Part shown: piece by piece, positions 7,281-15,128 of the stretch
How positions within the stretch are numbered: position 1 is the first letter of the stretch
How the letters are laid out: every line of letters begins with the position of its first letter
NCBI GenBank assembly: GCA_964614375.1
Contig: CAZTLI010000081.1
Location: 1 to 15,425 of the forward strand
Length of the DNA stretch: 15,425 nucleotides
Direction of reading: 5' to 3'
Origin: CAZTLI01 sp964614375
GTDB lineage: Bacteria > Chloroflexota > Anaerolineae > Aggregatilineales > Phototrophicaceae
Position numbers and translations under genes: made by a program
The notes under the pieces: model-generated
What the model saw: the letters and a program-made list of their open reading frames with translations, nothing else
Database searches by the model: none
Told to the model about the DNA's origin: nothing

Positions 7281-7314
7281 AAAACCTGAGAATGTGGGGT
7301 AGAGGAGAGATATT

Positions 7315-8478
7315 GTGACCCTAAAAGGACTCCTGAGAAAGTTGATGTGGTTGAGCCTCGCTGTGACATTGGTCGCCTTTGGCTTCGTGTTAGGGACGGC
7401 TGTATTGTCTACAGGCGCATCGAACACCCAAACCGTTACGTTCATTGATAATCCCGCCGCAGAAAGTCTTCCGGTGGTGAATGCACCCGCGGCACAGGTG
7501 GGTGGTGGCACTGTCCTGAGCGAGATGGATCAGGTCTTTTCCGGGATTTATAATCGTGTGAGTCCATCTGTGGTGTCTATTTTGATATATGCGCGGGCAC
7601 GCAGTTCGACATTGCAACCGATTGGTTCGGGCAGCGGCTTTGTGATTGACCCCAGCGGGTATATCATCACCAATTTTCATGTTGTAGAACCCGCCGAACG
7701 CATTGATGTGCGTTTTCTGGACGGCACGATTGTCGAAGCCGAAGTCGTCGGTACAGACCCGGACTCCGATTTGGCGATTATTGATGTGGATGTGCCACCC
7801 GAACGCTTGAGTCCCGTGACATTTGCCAATTCTGATGATCTGGTGATTGGGCAAACGGTGCTGGCGATAGGCAACCCGTTCAGCCAGGATTGGACGTTGA
7901 CCAGCGGCATCATCAGCGCACTCAATCGGACGATTGAAGGGCTGGATGGCTATTCAATTGGCGCGGTGATTCAGACCGATGCAGCGATTAACCCCGGCAA
8001 CAGCGGTGGGCCATTGCTCAATCTCAATGGCGAGGTAATCGGCATCAATTCACAAATTATCAGTCGCGAACGCGCTAACAGCGGGGTGGGTTTTGCGATA
8101 CCGAGTAACCTCGTGACCCGTGTGATACCTGAATTGATAAGCAGCGGCACGGTCAATTATAGTTTCCTCGGCATCGAAAGCGCCCCCAATGGCGTCACGC
8201 TCGATCTCATCAATGCCTACAGCCTGCCCAACAATATACAGGGCGTGGTGGTCAGTCGGGTTACCACAGGCGGCCCAGCCGAACGTGGCGGATTACTATC
8301 GGCAACCGATAATTCAGTCGATATTATCACGGCGATCAATGGCGTGCCGGTAACGGGCTTCAATATGCTCATTGGCTACCTGTCTATCAACACCCGTCCG
8401 GGCGATGATGTGAATTTGACCGTGTATCGCAACGGGCAATTTGTGACGCTGGATGTGAAGTTAGACGCCCGTCCCTGA
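7315..8478 (+). CDS. HtrA/DegP-type membrane-anchored serine protease with PDZ domain
   Basis: The protein has 387 residues and starts with GTG, preceded by GAGGAGAG at 7301-7308. An N-terminal signal anchor (about 10-32) places the protease outside the membrane. The trypsin-like domain (about 72-275) has the full triad: H122 in TNFHVV, D152 in DSDLAI and S230 in NPGNSGGPL. A single PDZ domain covers about 285-385 (FLGIE, GVVVSRVTTGGPAERGG, DIITAINGVPV). This is the S1C family layout with one PDZ. Such enzymes degrade or clear misfolded envelope proteins under stress. The gene is divergent from ppa and has its own promoter and terminator, so it is probably monocistronic. Function class is firm; which paralogue (DegP/Q/S-like) cannot be told. 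Confidence 0.95.
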   Translation: MTLKGLLRKLMWLSLAVTLVAFGFVLGTAVLSTGASNTQTVTFIDNPAAESLPVVNAPAAQVGGGTVLSEMDQVFSGIYNRVSPSVVSILIYARARSSTLQPIGSGSGFVIDPSGYIITNFHVVEPAERIDVRFLDGTIVEAEVVGTDPDSDLAIIDVDVPPERLSPVTFANSDDLVIGQTVLAIGNPFSQDWTLTSGIISALNRTIEGLDGYSIGAVIQTDAAINPGNSGGPLLNLNGEVIGINSQIISRERANSGVGFAIPSNLVTRVIPELISSGTVNYSFLGIESAPNGVTLDLINAYSLPNNIQGVVVSRVTTGGPAERGGLLSATDNSVDIITAINGVPVTGFNMLIGYLSINTRPGDDVNLTVYRNGQFVTLDVKLDARP

Positions 8479-8500
8479 TCCCTGACCATTTGTGAATTTC

Positions 8501-8532
8501 AAGGCGCGCATCGGTTCGGTGTGCGCTTTTTT
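8501..8532 (+). terminator. Intrinsic terminator after the HtrA-type protease gene
   Basis: A stem of AAGGCGCGCA (8501-8510) with TGTGCGCTTT (8520-8529), including two G-T pairs, has a 9-base loop and runs into six Ts (8527-8532). It starts 22 bases after the stop codon. Confidence 0.85.
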
Positions 8533-8587
8533 GTTCTGTGTTATATGATTAGGACACTTGTGGGTGTGCAATATCATTGGATTGACT

Positions 8588-9205
8588 ATGAGCGAACAAG
8601 CGGAATGGGTGAGTTTGCGACGTGCGGCGGAAATTTTGGGCGTGCATCCGGCGACAGTGCGTAATTGGGCAGACAAGGGCGACTTGCGTTCTCGGCGCAC
8701 ACCGGGCGGACATCGACGATTTTTGATGGCGGAACTGACGCATTATGCGCGAGCACAGGAAGAACTGCAACCTGTTGAGGTGCAGATTATCCTCCAGAAT
8801 GCGCTGGGACGCGCCCGGATGCAGGTTGGCGATGGTCGGCTCGATGACGCGCCCTGGTATGGCGCGATGAGCGAGGCTACCCGTGCGGCACTCCGCCATG
8901 CGGGACGGCGGGTGCTGGAAGAACTGCGCCAGTATCTGAGTGAGGATGCGCCCGATTCGGGTTTATCGGCGGCGATTCGATTGGGCAAGGAATATGCCGA
9001 ACAATTGACGATAGATGGATTAACACTGCCGCAAGCGGTGCGCGGCTTCTTTTATTTCAGCGATTTTGTCATTGATTCAATTCTCACATGGTCGGAATTG
9101 GCACAACCACGCAGTACCAGCGATTGGGCGACATTAGTCCGGCAGGTCAACACCTTCACCAATACGATGCTGCTGTCCATCATCGAATATTACGAGGAAG
9201 AATAG
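8588..9205 (+). CDS. MerR/excisionase-type HTH DNA-binding regulator upstream of dprA
   Basis: The protein has 205 residues. The N-terminal winged HTH (about 8-50) has the MerR/HTH_17 pattern: SLRRAAEILGVHPATVRNWA, then the wing RRTPGGHRRF. Residues about 60-205 are all helical, with no MerR effector signature; the stretch DGLTLPQAVRGFFYFSDFVI recalls the RsbR/RsbU N-terminal helical domains, but this is only a resemblance. The open frame begins at 8558, but the ATG at 8588 leaves a normal-length lead into the HTH; only a weak GGA precedes it. A -10-like TATGAT lies at 8544-8549. Its stop codon is 3 bases before the dprA GTG, so the two are almost surely co-transcribed and perhaps translationally coupled. 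Targets are unknown; regulation of its own operon is a fair guess. Confidence 0.82.
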   Translation: MSEQAEWVSLRRAAEILGVHPATVRNWADKGDLRSRRTPGGHRRFLMAELTHYARAQEELQPVEVQIILQNALGRARMQVGDGRLDDAPWYGAMSEATRAALRHAGRRVLEELRQYLSEDAPDSGLSAAIRLGKEYAEQLTIDGLTLPQAVRGFFYFSDFVIDSILTWSELAQPRSTSDWATLVRQVNTFTNTMLLSIIEYYEEE

Positions 9206-9208
9206 CGC

Positions 9209-10066
9209 GTGAAAGACCCGGCATGGCGGGCGGCATGGGTCGCGCTGAGTCTGTCCCGGCATATTGGTGGCAAGACGCTGCGTGCGCTGCTGGCCCATTG
9301 CGGCGATGACCCGCGCGCCATCCTCGAAACCGACGCAAAAACACTCCGCGAAGTGCCCGGTGTTGGCCCTAAAATCGCGCAGGCCATTACAACCCTTGAC
9401 GTAAAGACCACTATCGACAATCTCGCACGCTGGCAAGCGCAGGGTGTGCGTGTGATTACACGGCGTGACAGCGATTATCCGTCGCTGTTACTGGAACTCG
9501 ATGACGAGCCACCGACCCTGTTTGTGCGTGGCAGTTGGTCGCCCGATTTGTTTCAACGCGCGGCGGCAATGGTTGGCACACGCAGGCCAACGAAACAATC
9601 ACGCGCCATGACTGCGCGCTTCTCGGCTGCATTGTCGGAGCGTGGGTATACCATTGTCAGTGGTCTGGCTTATGGCGTGGACGAAACCGCCCATCGCGGC
9701 GTGTTGAATGCAGGTGGACGGACGGTTGCGGTATTGGGCAGTGGTATCCTCAATGTCTATCCACTGGAACACCGCGACTTGGCAGAGGCAATCTGTGAAA
9801 AAGGCGCGCTGTGCTGCGAAGTGAGTCCTGATGCGGCGGTGAGTTCGCCCGGTTTGGTCGCGCGTAATCGGATAATCAGTGGTCTGTCTCAGGCGCTGGT
9901 GGTGATCGAGACGCAGGCAGATGGCGGGGCCATGCACGCGGCACGTTTTGCCTTTGCACAGGGACGCCGTGTCTATGCGGTTCAGAATCGCGCCAGTGGC
10001 AATCGGGTGTTGTTAAAGCAGGGGGCGATTCCCTTGCCGGTCACTAGCTCGGAGGATGGTTTCTAA
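9209..10066 (+). CDS. dprA: DNA-processing protein DprA/Smf, short form
   Basis: DprA binds incoming single-stranded DNA and loads RecA during natural transformation. The protein has 285 residues from a GTG start preceded by GAGGA. A helix-hairpin-helix (LREVPGVGPKIAQAI, 47-60) leads to the Rossmann-like core: MVGTRRPT (121-128), VSGLAYGVDETAHRG (150-164), VLGSGILNVYP (175-185) and ARNRIISGLSQALVVIE (218-234). The core is complete, but the usual C-terminal winged-helix domain is absent, as the protein stops soon after GAIPLP. Two usually conserved spots differ: DGGAMHAA stands where SGSL-TA is usual, and VQN where VPG is usual. It follows the HTH regulator by 3 bases. The family call is firm; whether this form supports transformation is open. 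Confidence 0.93.
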   Translation: MKDPAWRAAWVALSLSRHIGGKTLRALLAHCGDDPRAILETDAKTLREVPGVGPKIAQAITTLDVKTTIDNLARWQAQGVRVITRRDSDYPSLLLELDDEPPTLFVRGSWSPDLFQRAAAMVGTRRPTKQSRAMTARFSAALSERGYTIVSGLAYGVDETAHRGVLNAGGRTVAVLGSGILNVYPLEHRDLAEAICEKGALCCEVSPDAAVSSPGLVARNRIISGLSQALVVIETQADGGAMHAARFAFAQGRRVYAVQNRASGNRVLLKQGAIPLPVTSSEDGF

Positions 10067-10117
10067 AACGGATCGTGAATGCTCGTTTCGGATGCTGGCT
10101 ATGGCGCATGTAGTCCC

Positions 10118-10150
10118 CGGGATTATCCCGAAATCGCGCAAGAATCGGGA
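10118..10150 (+). other. Overlapping inverted repeats between dprA and the LLM oxidoreductase gene
   Basis: CGGGAT-T-ATCCCG (10118-10130) is a perfect 13-bp palindrome. Its right half can instead pair as TCCCGA (10126-10131) with TCGGGA (10145-10150), followed by AGAGTTTT. The first form looks like an operator; the second like a weak terminator for the HTH-dprA operon. No other feature is visible in this 149-base gap. Confidence 0.35.
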
Positions 10151-10215
10151 AGAGTTTTCAAATGGGCACACGTATACTTGGTCTATGGATTAGAATGTGT
10201 GTGCAAGGTGAGGCG

Positions 10216-11166
10216 ATGAGACCATTCCGATTTGGCGTCATCAATGAGCAAATGAAACCCCCTGTGGATTGGATAGCCCACGTCAAACGTGCAGAATCAT
10301 TGGGTTATGCCACATTCCTCATCCGCGATCATTATGTCTCTGACTTCTTCGGCGACCAATATGCGCCAATTGCGGCGATGACGGCGGCGGCCTGTGTGAC
10401 GACCCATTTGCGTGTGGGGACGCTGGTCATCGACAATGATTATCGGCATCCGGTGCTGCTCGCAAAAGAAATTGCTACGCTTGACCAATTGTCGGGTGGG
10501 CGCGTTGAATTTGGGCTGGGTGCAGGCTGGCTGAAAACCGAGTATGAACAGGCTGGACTTCAGTATGACCCCAACGGCGTTCGTGTCAGCCGTCTGGAAG
10601 AGGCGCTGACGGTCTACAAGGCGCTTTTCTCTGGTGAATCGGTGACCCACACCGGGGAATTCTATACGATCAACCCCATTCAAAATGTGCCTGTGCCACA
10701 GCAGCGACCGCATCCGCCGATACTCATTGGTGCGGGACAAAAACGGATGCTGGGTATCGCAGGTCGTGAAGCAGATATTGTTGGACTGCTGACAACGTCT
10801 GTTTCTTCCGGCACGTTATCCCCCGATCCCACAGAACGCCTCGCCGAGACGATACGCCAAAAAATCGAATGGATTAAAGAAGGCGCAGGCTCACGGTTCG
10901 ACCAACTGGAATTGAGCCTCATCCCATCGCTCAATCTTACACAAAATCGTCGCGAACGCGCCCAACAGCTCATCGCCGAATCAGGTTGGTCAAACATCAC
11001 GATTGAACAGGTGTTGGCGATGCCGTCGGTTTTTATCGGTACAGTGGACGAAATTGCTGCGGATATGGTCGCGCGGCGCGAACAATATGGCTTCTCATAT
11101 TTTGTCATTTCGGATGAACAGATGGAGACAGCCGCACCGTTAGTCGAGAAATTGCGCGGGGCTTAA
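10216..11166 (+). CDS. F420-type LLM-class (luciferase-like) oxidoreductase
   Basis: The protein has 316 residues. It has the luciferase-like monooxygenase TIM-barrel pattern: start MRPFRFGV, HLRVGTLVIDNDYRHPVLLAKE, and the hallmark SGGRVEFGLGAGWLKTEY (about 93-110), then PHPPILIGAGQKRMLGIAGREADI. The RPFRFGV start and overall length fit the TIGR03621 (MSMEG_2516-like) group of predicted coenzyme F420-dependent enzymes; the substrate is unknown. It is cytoplasmic. The frame opens at 10162, but the ATG at 10216 matches the family start and has AAGG 7 bases upstream (10205-10208). It ends before a bidirectional hairpin. F420 use is inferred from the family, and no F420 biosynthesis gene is in the window. 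Confidence 0.9.
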   Translation: MRPFRFGVINEQMKPPVDWIAHVKRAESLGYATFLIRDHYVSDFFGDQYAPIAAMTAAACVTTHLRVGTLVIDNDYRHPVLLAKEIATLDQLSGGRVEFGLGAGWLKTEYEQAGLQYDPNGVRVSRLEEALTVYKALFSGESVTHTGEFYTINPIQNVPVPQQRPHPPILIGAGQKRMLGIAGREADIVGLLTTSVSSGTLSPDPTERLAETIRQKIEWIKEGAGSRFDQLELSLIPSLNLTQNRRERAQQLIAESGWSNITIEQVLAMPSVFIGTVDEIAADMVARREQYGFSYFVISDEQMETAAPLVEKLRGA

Positions 11167-11191
11167 TCCAGCCCATATCGTGCGAATGATG

Positions 11192-11230
11192 AAAAAGGGC
11201 ACTCTGGTCTGGAATGCCCTTTAACTTTTT
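11192..11230. terminator. Bidirectional hairpin terminator between LLM oxidoreductase and DUF11 genes
   Basis: The stem AAAGGGCA (11194-11201) / TGCCCTTT (11215-11222) is perfect over 8 bp. On the plus strand TTTTT follows at 11226-11230. On the minus strand the stem is followed directly by a T-run (A-run 11192-11196 on plus), so it serves the DUF11 gene as well. Confidence 0.8.
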
Positions 11231-11238
11231 ATAGTTGA

Positions 11239-13515
11239 CTAACCCCCGCGATATGTCCAGATGGGCGGTTTGCGGCGATGATGAAGCATCAGACTTGCCC
11301 CGCCGATACTGACAACCGTGATTATCCCTAGCAACAGCAGCACATCATCGCGCCACCAGGGTGTTTCCCCCGTTTGCGGCAGTTCAGTGACGATGAAACC
11401 CGTCACACAGCGTTCATTTACACTATCAGCCGTCATACAGGCGACATTTTCGACGATTGCATTGCCATTGAGCACCGTAGTGAAGACGTTGAATACCACA
11501 CTCTGTCCCGGCGCGAGTGACGGAATTGTGACCGTGACTGTTTGACCACTAATGTTTGAAGACCCTACGGCGAGGTCAATGCTGTCAATTCGTAGACCGG
11601 GATGCAGCGTGTCGCTGATGACGACATTGGTCGCGGTGAGCGTGCCATTGTTGCGAACGGTGAATATCCATTCCAGCGTTTCGCCGATGATGCCCGTTTC
11701 GCCCGGTTCGAGGAAACCGATTTTGCTCAATGACGGGTCAATGAATGTGACAATGGAAGGTGCCGATGCAGCCGCCGCGCCACCTGTGCCACCTGTTGGC
11801 GGCGTCACGGGGCCGCCCGGTGGTGTATCGGTATCGGTGGCGCTGTCGTTCAGCGGATTCGCATCAGCAGGATGAAATACTGTTGCTGTATTGGTGATAT
11901 TCCCTGTCGCCGCCGCATCAATGTCCGCATTCACTGTGTAGGTGATGGTCCCTGTCGTCGGCACATCGACAGTCTCGTTCAACGCGCCTGCACCGGCTGC
12001 ATTACCACAGACTGCGCCACCTGCCGCCGCACACGTCCATGTGACATTCAGCAATTGGGGTGGGAAAGTGTCCGTAACCGTTGCGCCGACAGCATCCAAT
12101 CCGCCAACATTCGTCACCGTAATCGTATAGGCGACGGGTGCGCCGGGCGTATAGACCGTAATCGTGTCGTCTTTCGTAATCGCCAGATCAGGTGCGGCAG
12201 TGACCGTCAATATTGTATTGTCGGGATAACCGAACGTATCCGGGTCGTCGGATGTAGTGGTGCCAGTCGTGCTCAAGGAAGTTGTTAACCCTGTGAGCGA
12301 CGCCTGATTGGTAGCTGGCCCTGGGGGAGTTGCGCCAATCGCCACACTAACCGTGATCGTGACTATACCGGGTATGCGCGGTGTTGTGGTGGTCGCTGGT
12401 GTTGCGCGCGGGACAGTCAGATTGTCGATTTGCAGCGTTTTCGTGCCACCATAACCGCCAACAATCGCGCCAGAGGTCGTGGTCGCTGTTCCGGCGATAT
12501 AGGTTCGCTGGTCGGGCAGCGCGGGTAATGCATCAACAAAATCGAGGCCAACGGCAGTTGTATCGCTGTTATTGGTGAGAACATAGGTATAAGTGACCAT
12601 GCCGCCCTGGGCGACAGAGGGTGGCGCGACAGTCTTTTCCATCACGACGCCGAAGGGACAGGCCGCGCCATCGCTGCGTGTGGTGGGATTACCGGTCGCA
12701 ACCAGTTCGACTGCGCCTGTTGCGGTATCAATCCGCACGAGGTTGACAAAAGCATACGGGCCGGGATTAATGTCGGTATAAGCCCATAGCTGCCCATAGA
12801 TGTCGAAGAACATGGCGGCGGCATAGTGGCTATCGCCATTAATATCAACCATATCACCGATACGATTGGCGACGCCCGTTAAGGGGTTAATTGTGTAGAG
12901 CGCGCGGTCATTATCGGGCGAACCATAGACCACGTTGGTGAAGGGGTGAACCGTCATATCACCCCAGCGCAGTCCCGCTTCGGTGGCGGTGGGGCCAATG
13001 TTCACCTGCCCATACAAACTGCCGGGTAAAGCCACCGGGCCAGTCGGGTCAACACGATACAGGGTATGATTTGCTGCCGTGCCGCCTTCTAATAGCAGAT
13101 GTTCCCAGTTGCCGCTGACCGGATTAAACCAGAATTCGGACGCCCACCAGCTATTGCCTGCGTTCGGCGGCGCGCCGACACTGCCGATATTCACGGCGAC
13201 GGCGTTGTTGCCAATCTGATAGTATGCACCAGTCGCTTCATCGACTGAATATAGAAAATTATCGACCGGATTATAGGCCAGCCCATTGTAATCGTCCGGC
13301 GAATTGCCCAGTGGATTGAGCGCGCCTGTGGCACGATCAACACTCACGAGGTCAGACGATGGGGCGCTGGGGCCGGTTGTAATCTGTGTGGCGATATACA
13401 GCGTGTTGTCGCAGGCCCATGGGGCACCGGGCTGGGCAGTCACGGTTGTGGATGCAAGCAGCGCCACCACGACAATGACGCTGGCTGAAATTAGGCGTTG
13501 CAAAATTGGGCGCAT
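11239..13515 (-). CDS. Secreted surface protein: propeller-like N-terminus, DUF11 repeats, LPQTG sorting-like tail
   Basis: Starting at the ATG at 13515 the protein has 758 residues with a classical signal peptide (MRPILQR, hydrophobic LISASVIVVVALLAS, cut after TVTA). The frame opens 23 codons earlier at 13584; I prefer 13515 for the normal signal peptide and a GGGGGA stretch 11 bases upstream. Residues about 30-290 resemble DUF6923-type propeller repeats (DLVSVDRATGAL, GLAYNPVDNFLYSVD, ALYTINPLTG). DUF11-like beta-sandwich repeats follow at about 295-440, 443-565 (DLAITKDD, YTITVTNVGG) and 595-710 (LEWIFTVRNNGTLTATNVVISD). The end has LPQTGE (712-717), a hydrophobic helix (about 725-744) and a basic tail HHRRK, the layout of a sortase signal. 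It is probably a cell-surface adhesin or S-layer-like protein; its ligand is unknown. Confidence 0.88.
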   Translation of the reverse strand: MRPILQRLISASVIVVVALLASTTVTAQPGAPWACDNTLYIATQITTGPSAPSSDLVSVDRATGALNPLGNSPDDYNGLAYNPVDNFLYSVDEATGAYYQIGNNAVAVNIGSVGAPPNAGNSWWASEFWFNPVSGNWEHLLLEGGTAANHTLYRVDPTGPVALPGSLYGQVNIGPTATEAGLRWGDMTVHPFTNVVYGSPDNDRALYTINPLTGVANRIGDMVDINGDSHYAAAMFFDIYGQLWAYTDINPGPYAFVNLVRIDTATGAVELVATGNPTTRSDGAACPFGVVMEKTVAPPSVAQGGMVTYTYVLTNNSDTTAVGLDFVDALPALPDQRTYIAGTATTTSGAIVGGYGGTKTLQIDNLTVPRATPATTTTPRIPGIVTITVSVAIGATPPGPATNQASLTGLTTSLSTTGTTTSDDPDTFGYPDNTILTVTAAPDLAITKDDTITVYTPGAPVAYTITVTNVGGLDAVGATVTDTFPPQLLNVTWTCAAAGGAVCGNAAGAGALNETVDVPTTGTITYTVNADIDAAATGNITNTATVFHPADANPLNDSATDTDTPPGGPVTPPTGGTGGAAAASAPSIVTFIDPSLSKIGFLEPGETGIIGETLEWIFTVRNNGTLTATNVVISDTLHPGLRIDSIDLAVGSSNISGQTVTVTIPSLAPGQSVVFNVFTTVLNGNAIVENVACMTADSVNERCVTGFIVTELPQTGETPWWRDDVLLLLGIITVVSIGGASLMLHHRRKPPIWTYRGG
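11368..11382 (-). other. LPQTG sortase-type sorting motif
   Basis: The codons CTG CCG CAA ACG GGG encode LPQTG, followed by E, a charged WWRDD break, a 20-residue hydrophobic helix and HHRRK. This matches the order of a cell-wall sorting signal. The 14-residue tail after the helix is longer than usual. No sortase gene lies in the window. Confidence 0.7.
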
Positions 13516-13630
13516 TTTGAGACTGTTCCCCCACGGAAAAGTCGGATAGAAAGAGAGCGGCGTTGAAATATCGTTTAATTTCATAACAATATTACAACTC
13601 TTTAAGATTGATTGTAGAAACGGATGCAGA

Positions 13631-13659
13631 GTTATGCAAGTTTGGTTTTGTTATGTCAA
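13631..13659 (-). promoter_or_regulatory. Sigma-70-like promoter of the DUF11 surface protein gene
   Basis: On the minus strand, a perfect TTGACA (13659-13654) is followed after 17 bases by CATAAC (13636-13631), which matches 4/6 of TATAAT. Transcription would start near 13624, about 40 bases before the ATG at 13584 and about 110 before the preferred ATG at 13515. Confidence 0.6.
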
Positions 13660-13818
13660 GAAAGTTTTACGTTTCAAACCAAATTGTGATATCTGATCCT
13701 GCGCGGCTCAGTTGGCGATTGTTCTTGAAATGGGTCGTAATAATCCCCTGTTTCTCTCTGTTTTTACAGGACATCTTGCCACTCTTGAGCACCCCTACCC
13801 ATTGTCATTATCGTGGCG

Positions 13819-13824
13819 TATAAT
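13819..13824 (+). promoter_or_regulatory. Candidate -10 box for prfA
   Basis: A perfect TATAAT lies about 158 bases before the prfA ATG. TTGTCA (13802-13807) is too close (11-base spacer) and nothing better lies at 17, so the promoter is only tentative. It would give a long leader. Confidence 0.4.
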
Positions 13825-13859
13825 AGAATGATGTGTTTACACCGTCCTCATAAACGCCT

Positions 13860-13877
13860 CGATGCGCTGTAGCATCG
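13860..13877 (+). other. Hairpin in the presumed prfA leader
   Basis: CGATGC / GCATCG is a perfect 6-bp stem with a 6-base loop, followed 8 bases later by TTTT. It could be a weak attenuator in the leader or chance. Confidence 0.3.
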
Positions 13878-13981
13878 CCGAATCTGTTTTATAACTGGTC
13901 GCTATTGGATTCCGACAACGCAGGCATATGTCGCTTGCGTATCATGCAGCACATTCACAACCGTTCATAAGGCAAACTACC

Positions 13982-15049
13982 ATGTTGGAAAAACTGGCGT
14001 CAATTGAGGCGCGCTACAATGAACTTGAAAAGCTACTGGCAGACCCGAAGGTCGCACAGGACTATGACCGTGTGACCGAATATGCAAAAGAACGGTCCGG
14101 GCTTGAAGAAATTGTCGATGCCTATCGCACCTATCGGCGTCAAGTGCAAGAATTGGAAGACGCGCAGAACATGCTGCGCGAAGAAAGCGATCCCGAACTG
14201 CGCGAATTGGCAGAAATTGAAGTTGAAGAATTAGAGACGAGTTCAGCGGAGCTCCTGGAACAAATCCGGCTCATGCTCCTGCCCAAAGATGCCCGTGATG
14301 ATCGTAATGTCATTATCGAAATTCGTGCGGGAGCAGGGGGCGATGAAGCGGGCATTTTCGCGGCAGATTTATTCCGCATGTATACCCGCTATGCCGAAGG
14401 ACGCCACTGGAAAATCGAGATGCTGGACAACCACGAAACCGGCGTTGGTGGGTTCAAATCGGTGACGTTTTTGGTGAAGGGTAAAGGCGCATACAGCCGC
14501 CTGAAATATGAGAGCGGTGTGCATCGGGTGCAGCGTGTCCCGGAGACGGAAAGTCAGGGACGCATCCATACCAGTACGGCAACGGTCGCAGTATTGGCGG
14601 AGATGGATGAAGTGGATGTCGAACTGGACATGAACGATGTGCGGGTAGATGTATTTCGCAGTCGGGGCGCGGGGGGGCAATCGGTCAATACCACCGATTC
14701 GGCGGTGCGGATGACCCATATCCCTACCGGCGAGGTTGTCGAAGTACAGGATGAACGCAGCCAACTCCAAAACCGGATGCGCGCGAAACAAATTCTGCTG
14801 GCGCGATTGTATGAAAAAGAAGTTGAGCGGCGGCAGTCGGAACAAGCAGCAGAACGACGCGGACAGGTCGGCAGCGGCGACCGCTCGGAGAAAATCCGCA
14901 CCTATAACTATCCCCAGAGCCGGGTGACCGACCACCGCATCAATTATAGTAGTTACAATCTGCCTGTAGTGATAAATGGCGATTTAGATGATTTTATCGA
15001 CCAGCTCGCCACGGCAGCCCAGGCCGAACTGCTGGCAAGCGGTGAGTAA
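13982..15049 (+). CDS. prfA: Peptide chain release factor 1
   Basis: RF1 reads UAA and UAG stop codons in the ribosomal A site and triggers release of the finished peptide. The protein has 355 residues, the normal length. The peptidyl-transfer motif GAGGQSVN contains GGQ at 231-233. The stop-codon-reading motif PxT is PET (187-189) in HRVQRVPETESQGRIHTS, which marks RF1 rather than RF2 (SPF). The N-terminal coiled domain (1-100) starts MLEKLASIEARYNELEKLL. The frame opens at 13928, but family members begin at the ATG at 13982; a modest AAGG precedes it by 9 bases. Unlike many bacteria, prmC (the methylase for the GGQ glutamine) does not follow; an acyltransferase gene does. Identification is firm. 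Confidence 0.97.
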   Translation: MLEKLASIEARYNELEKLLADPKVAQDYDRVTEYAKERSGLEEIVDAYRTYRRQVQELEDAQNMLREESDPELRELAEIEVEELETSSAELLEQIRLMLLPKDARDDRNVIIEIRAGAGGDEAGIFAADLFRMYTRYAEGRHWKIEMLDNHETGVGGFKSVTFLVKGKGAYSRLKYESGVHRVQRVPETESQGRIHTSTATVAVLAEMDEVDVELDMNDVRVDVFRSRGAGGQSVNTTDSAVRMTHIPTGEVVEVQDERSQLQNRMRAKQILLARLYEKEVERRQSEQAAERRGQVGSGDRSEKIRTYNYPQSRVTDHRINYSSYNLPVVINGDLDDFIDQLATAAQAELLASGE

Positions 15050-15083
15050 TGACTGTACCTTCTCCTCTACATTCGGAATCAAA

Positions 15084-15105
15084 AGGGCGTGCTGGAGTAC
15101 GCCCT
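15084..15105 (+). terminator. Hairpin after prfA, probable terminator
   Basis: AGGGCGTGC (15084-15092) pairs with GTACGCCCT (15097-15105) around a TGGA tetraloop, with one G-T pair. Only GTTTGG follows, so the T-tract is poor and termination may be partial, allowing read-through into the MBOAT gene. Confidence 0.55.
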
Positions 15106-15128
15106 GTTTGGCCTCAGAAGCGTAGTTT

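Larger units (their letters stand above)
13516..13981. other. Divergent intergenic region between the DUF11 gene and prfA
   Basis: Apart from the promoter of the DUF11 gene, a candidate prfA -10 box and a small hairpin (listed separately), I see nothing convincing here. A 71-codon plus-strand frame at 13608-13823 lacks a ribosome site and family features and overlaps the minus-strand promoter, so I do not call it a gene. Confidence 0.6.

Noticed and set aside
7390..7854. 154-codon minus-strand frame opposite the HtrA gene
   Set aside because: It lies wholly inside the protease gene with its catalytic motifs and has no plausible start signals.
11872..12288. 138-codon plus-strand frame, rich in Arg, Cys and Gly
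   Set aside because: It is antisense to DUF11 repeats; the composition is what reverse reading of Thr/Val/Asp-rich codons yields.
13608..13823. 71-codon plus-strand frame in the DUF11/prfA gap
   Set aside because: It has no ribosome site or domain and overlaps the strong minus-strand promoter; probably chance.
14369..14935. 188-codon minus-strand open frame opposite prfA
   Set aside because: prfA carries all RF1 motifs on the plus strand; the antisense frame has no recognisable domain.
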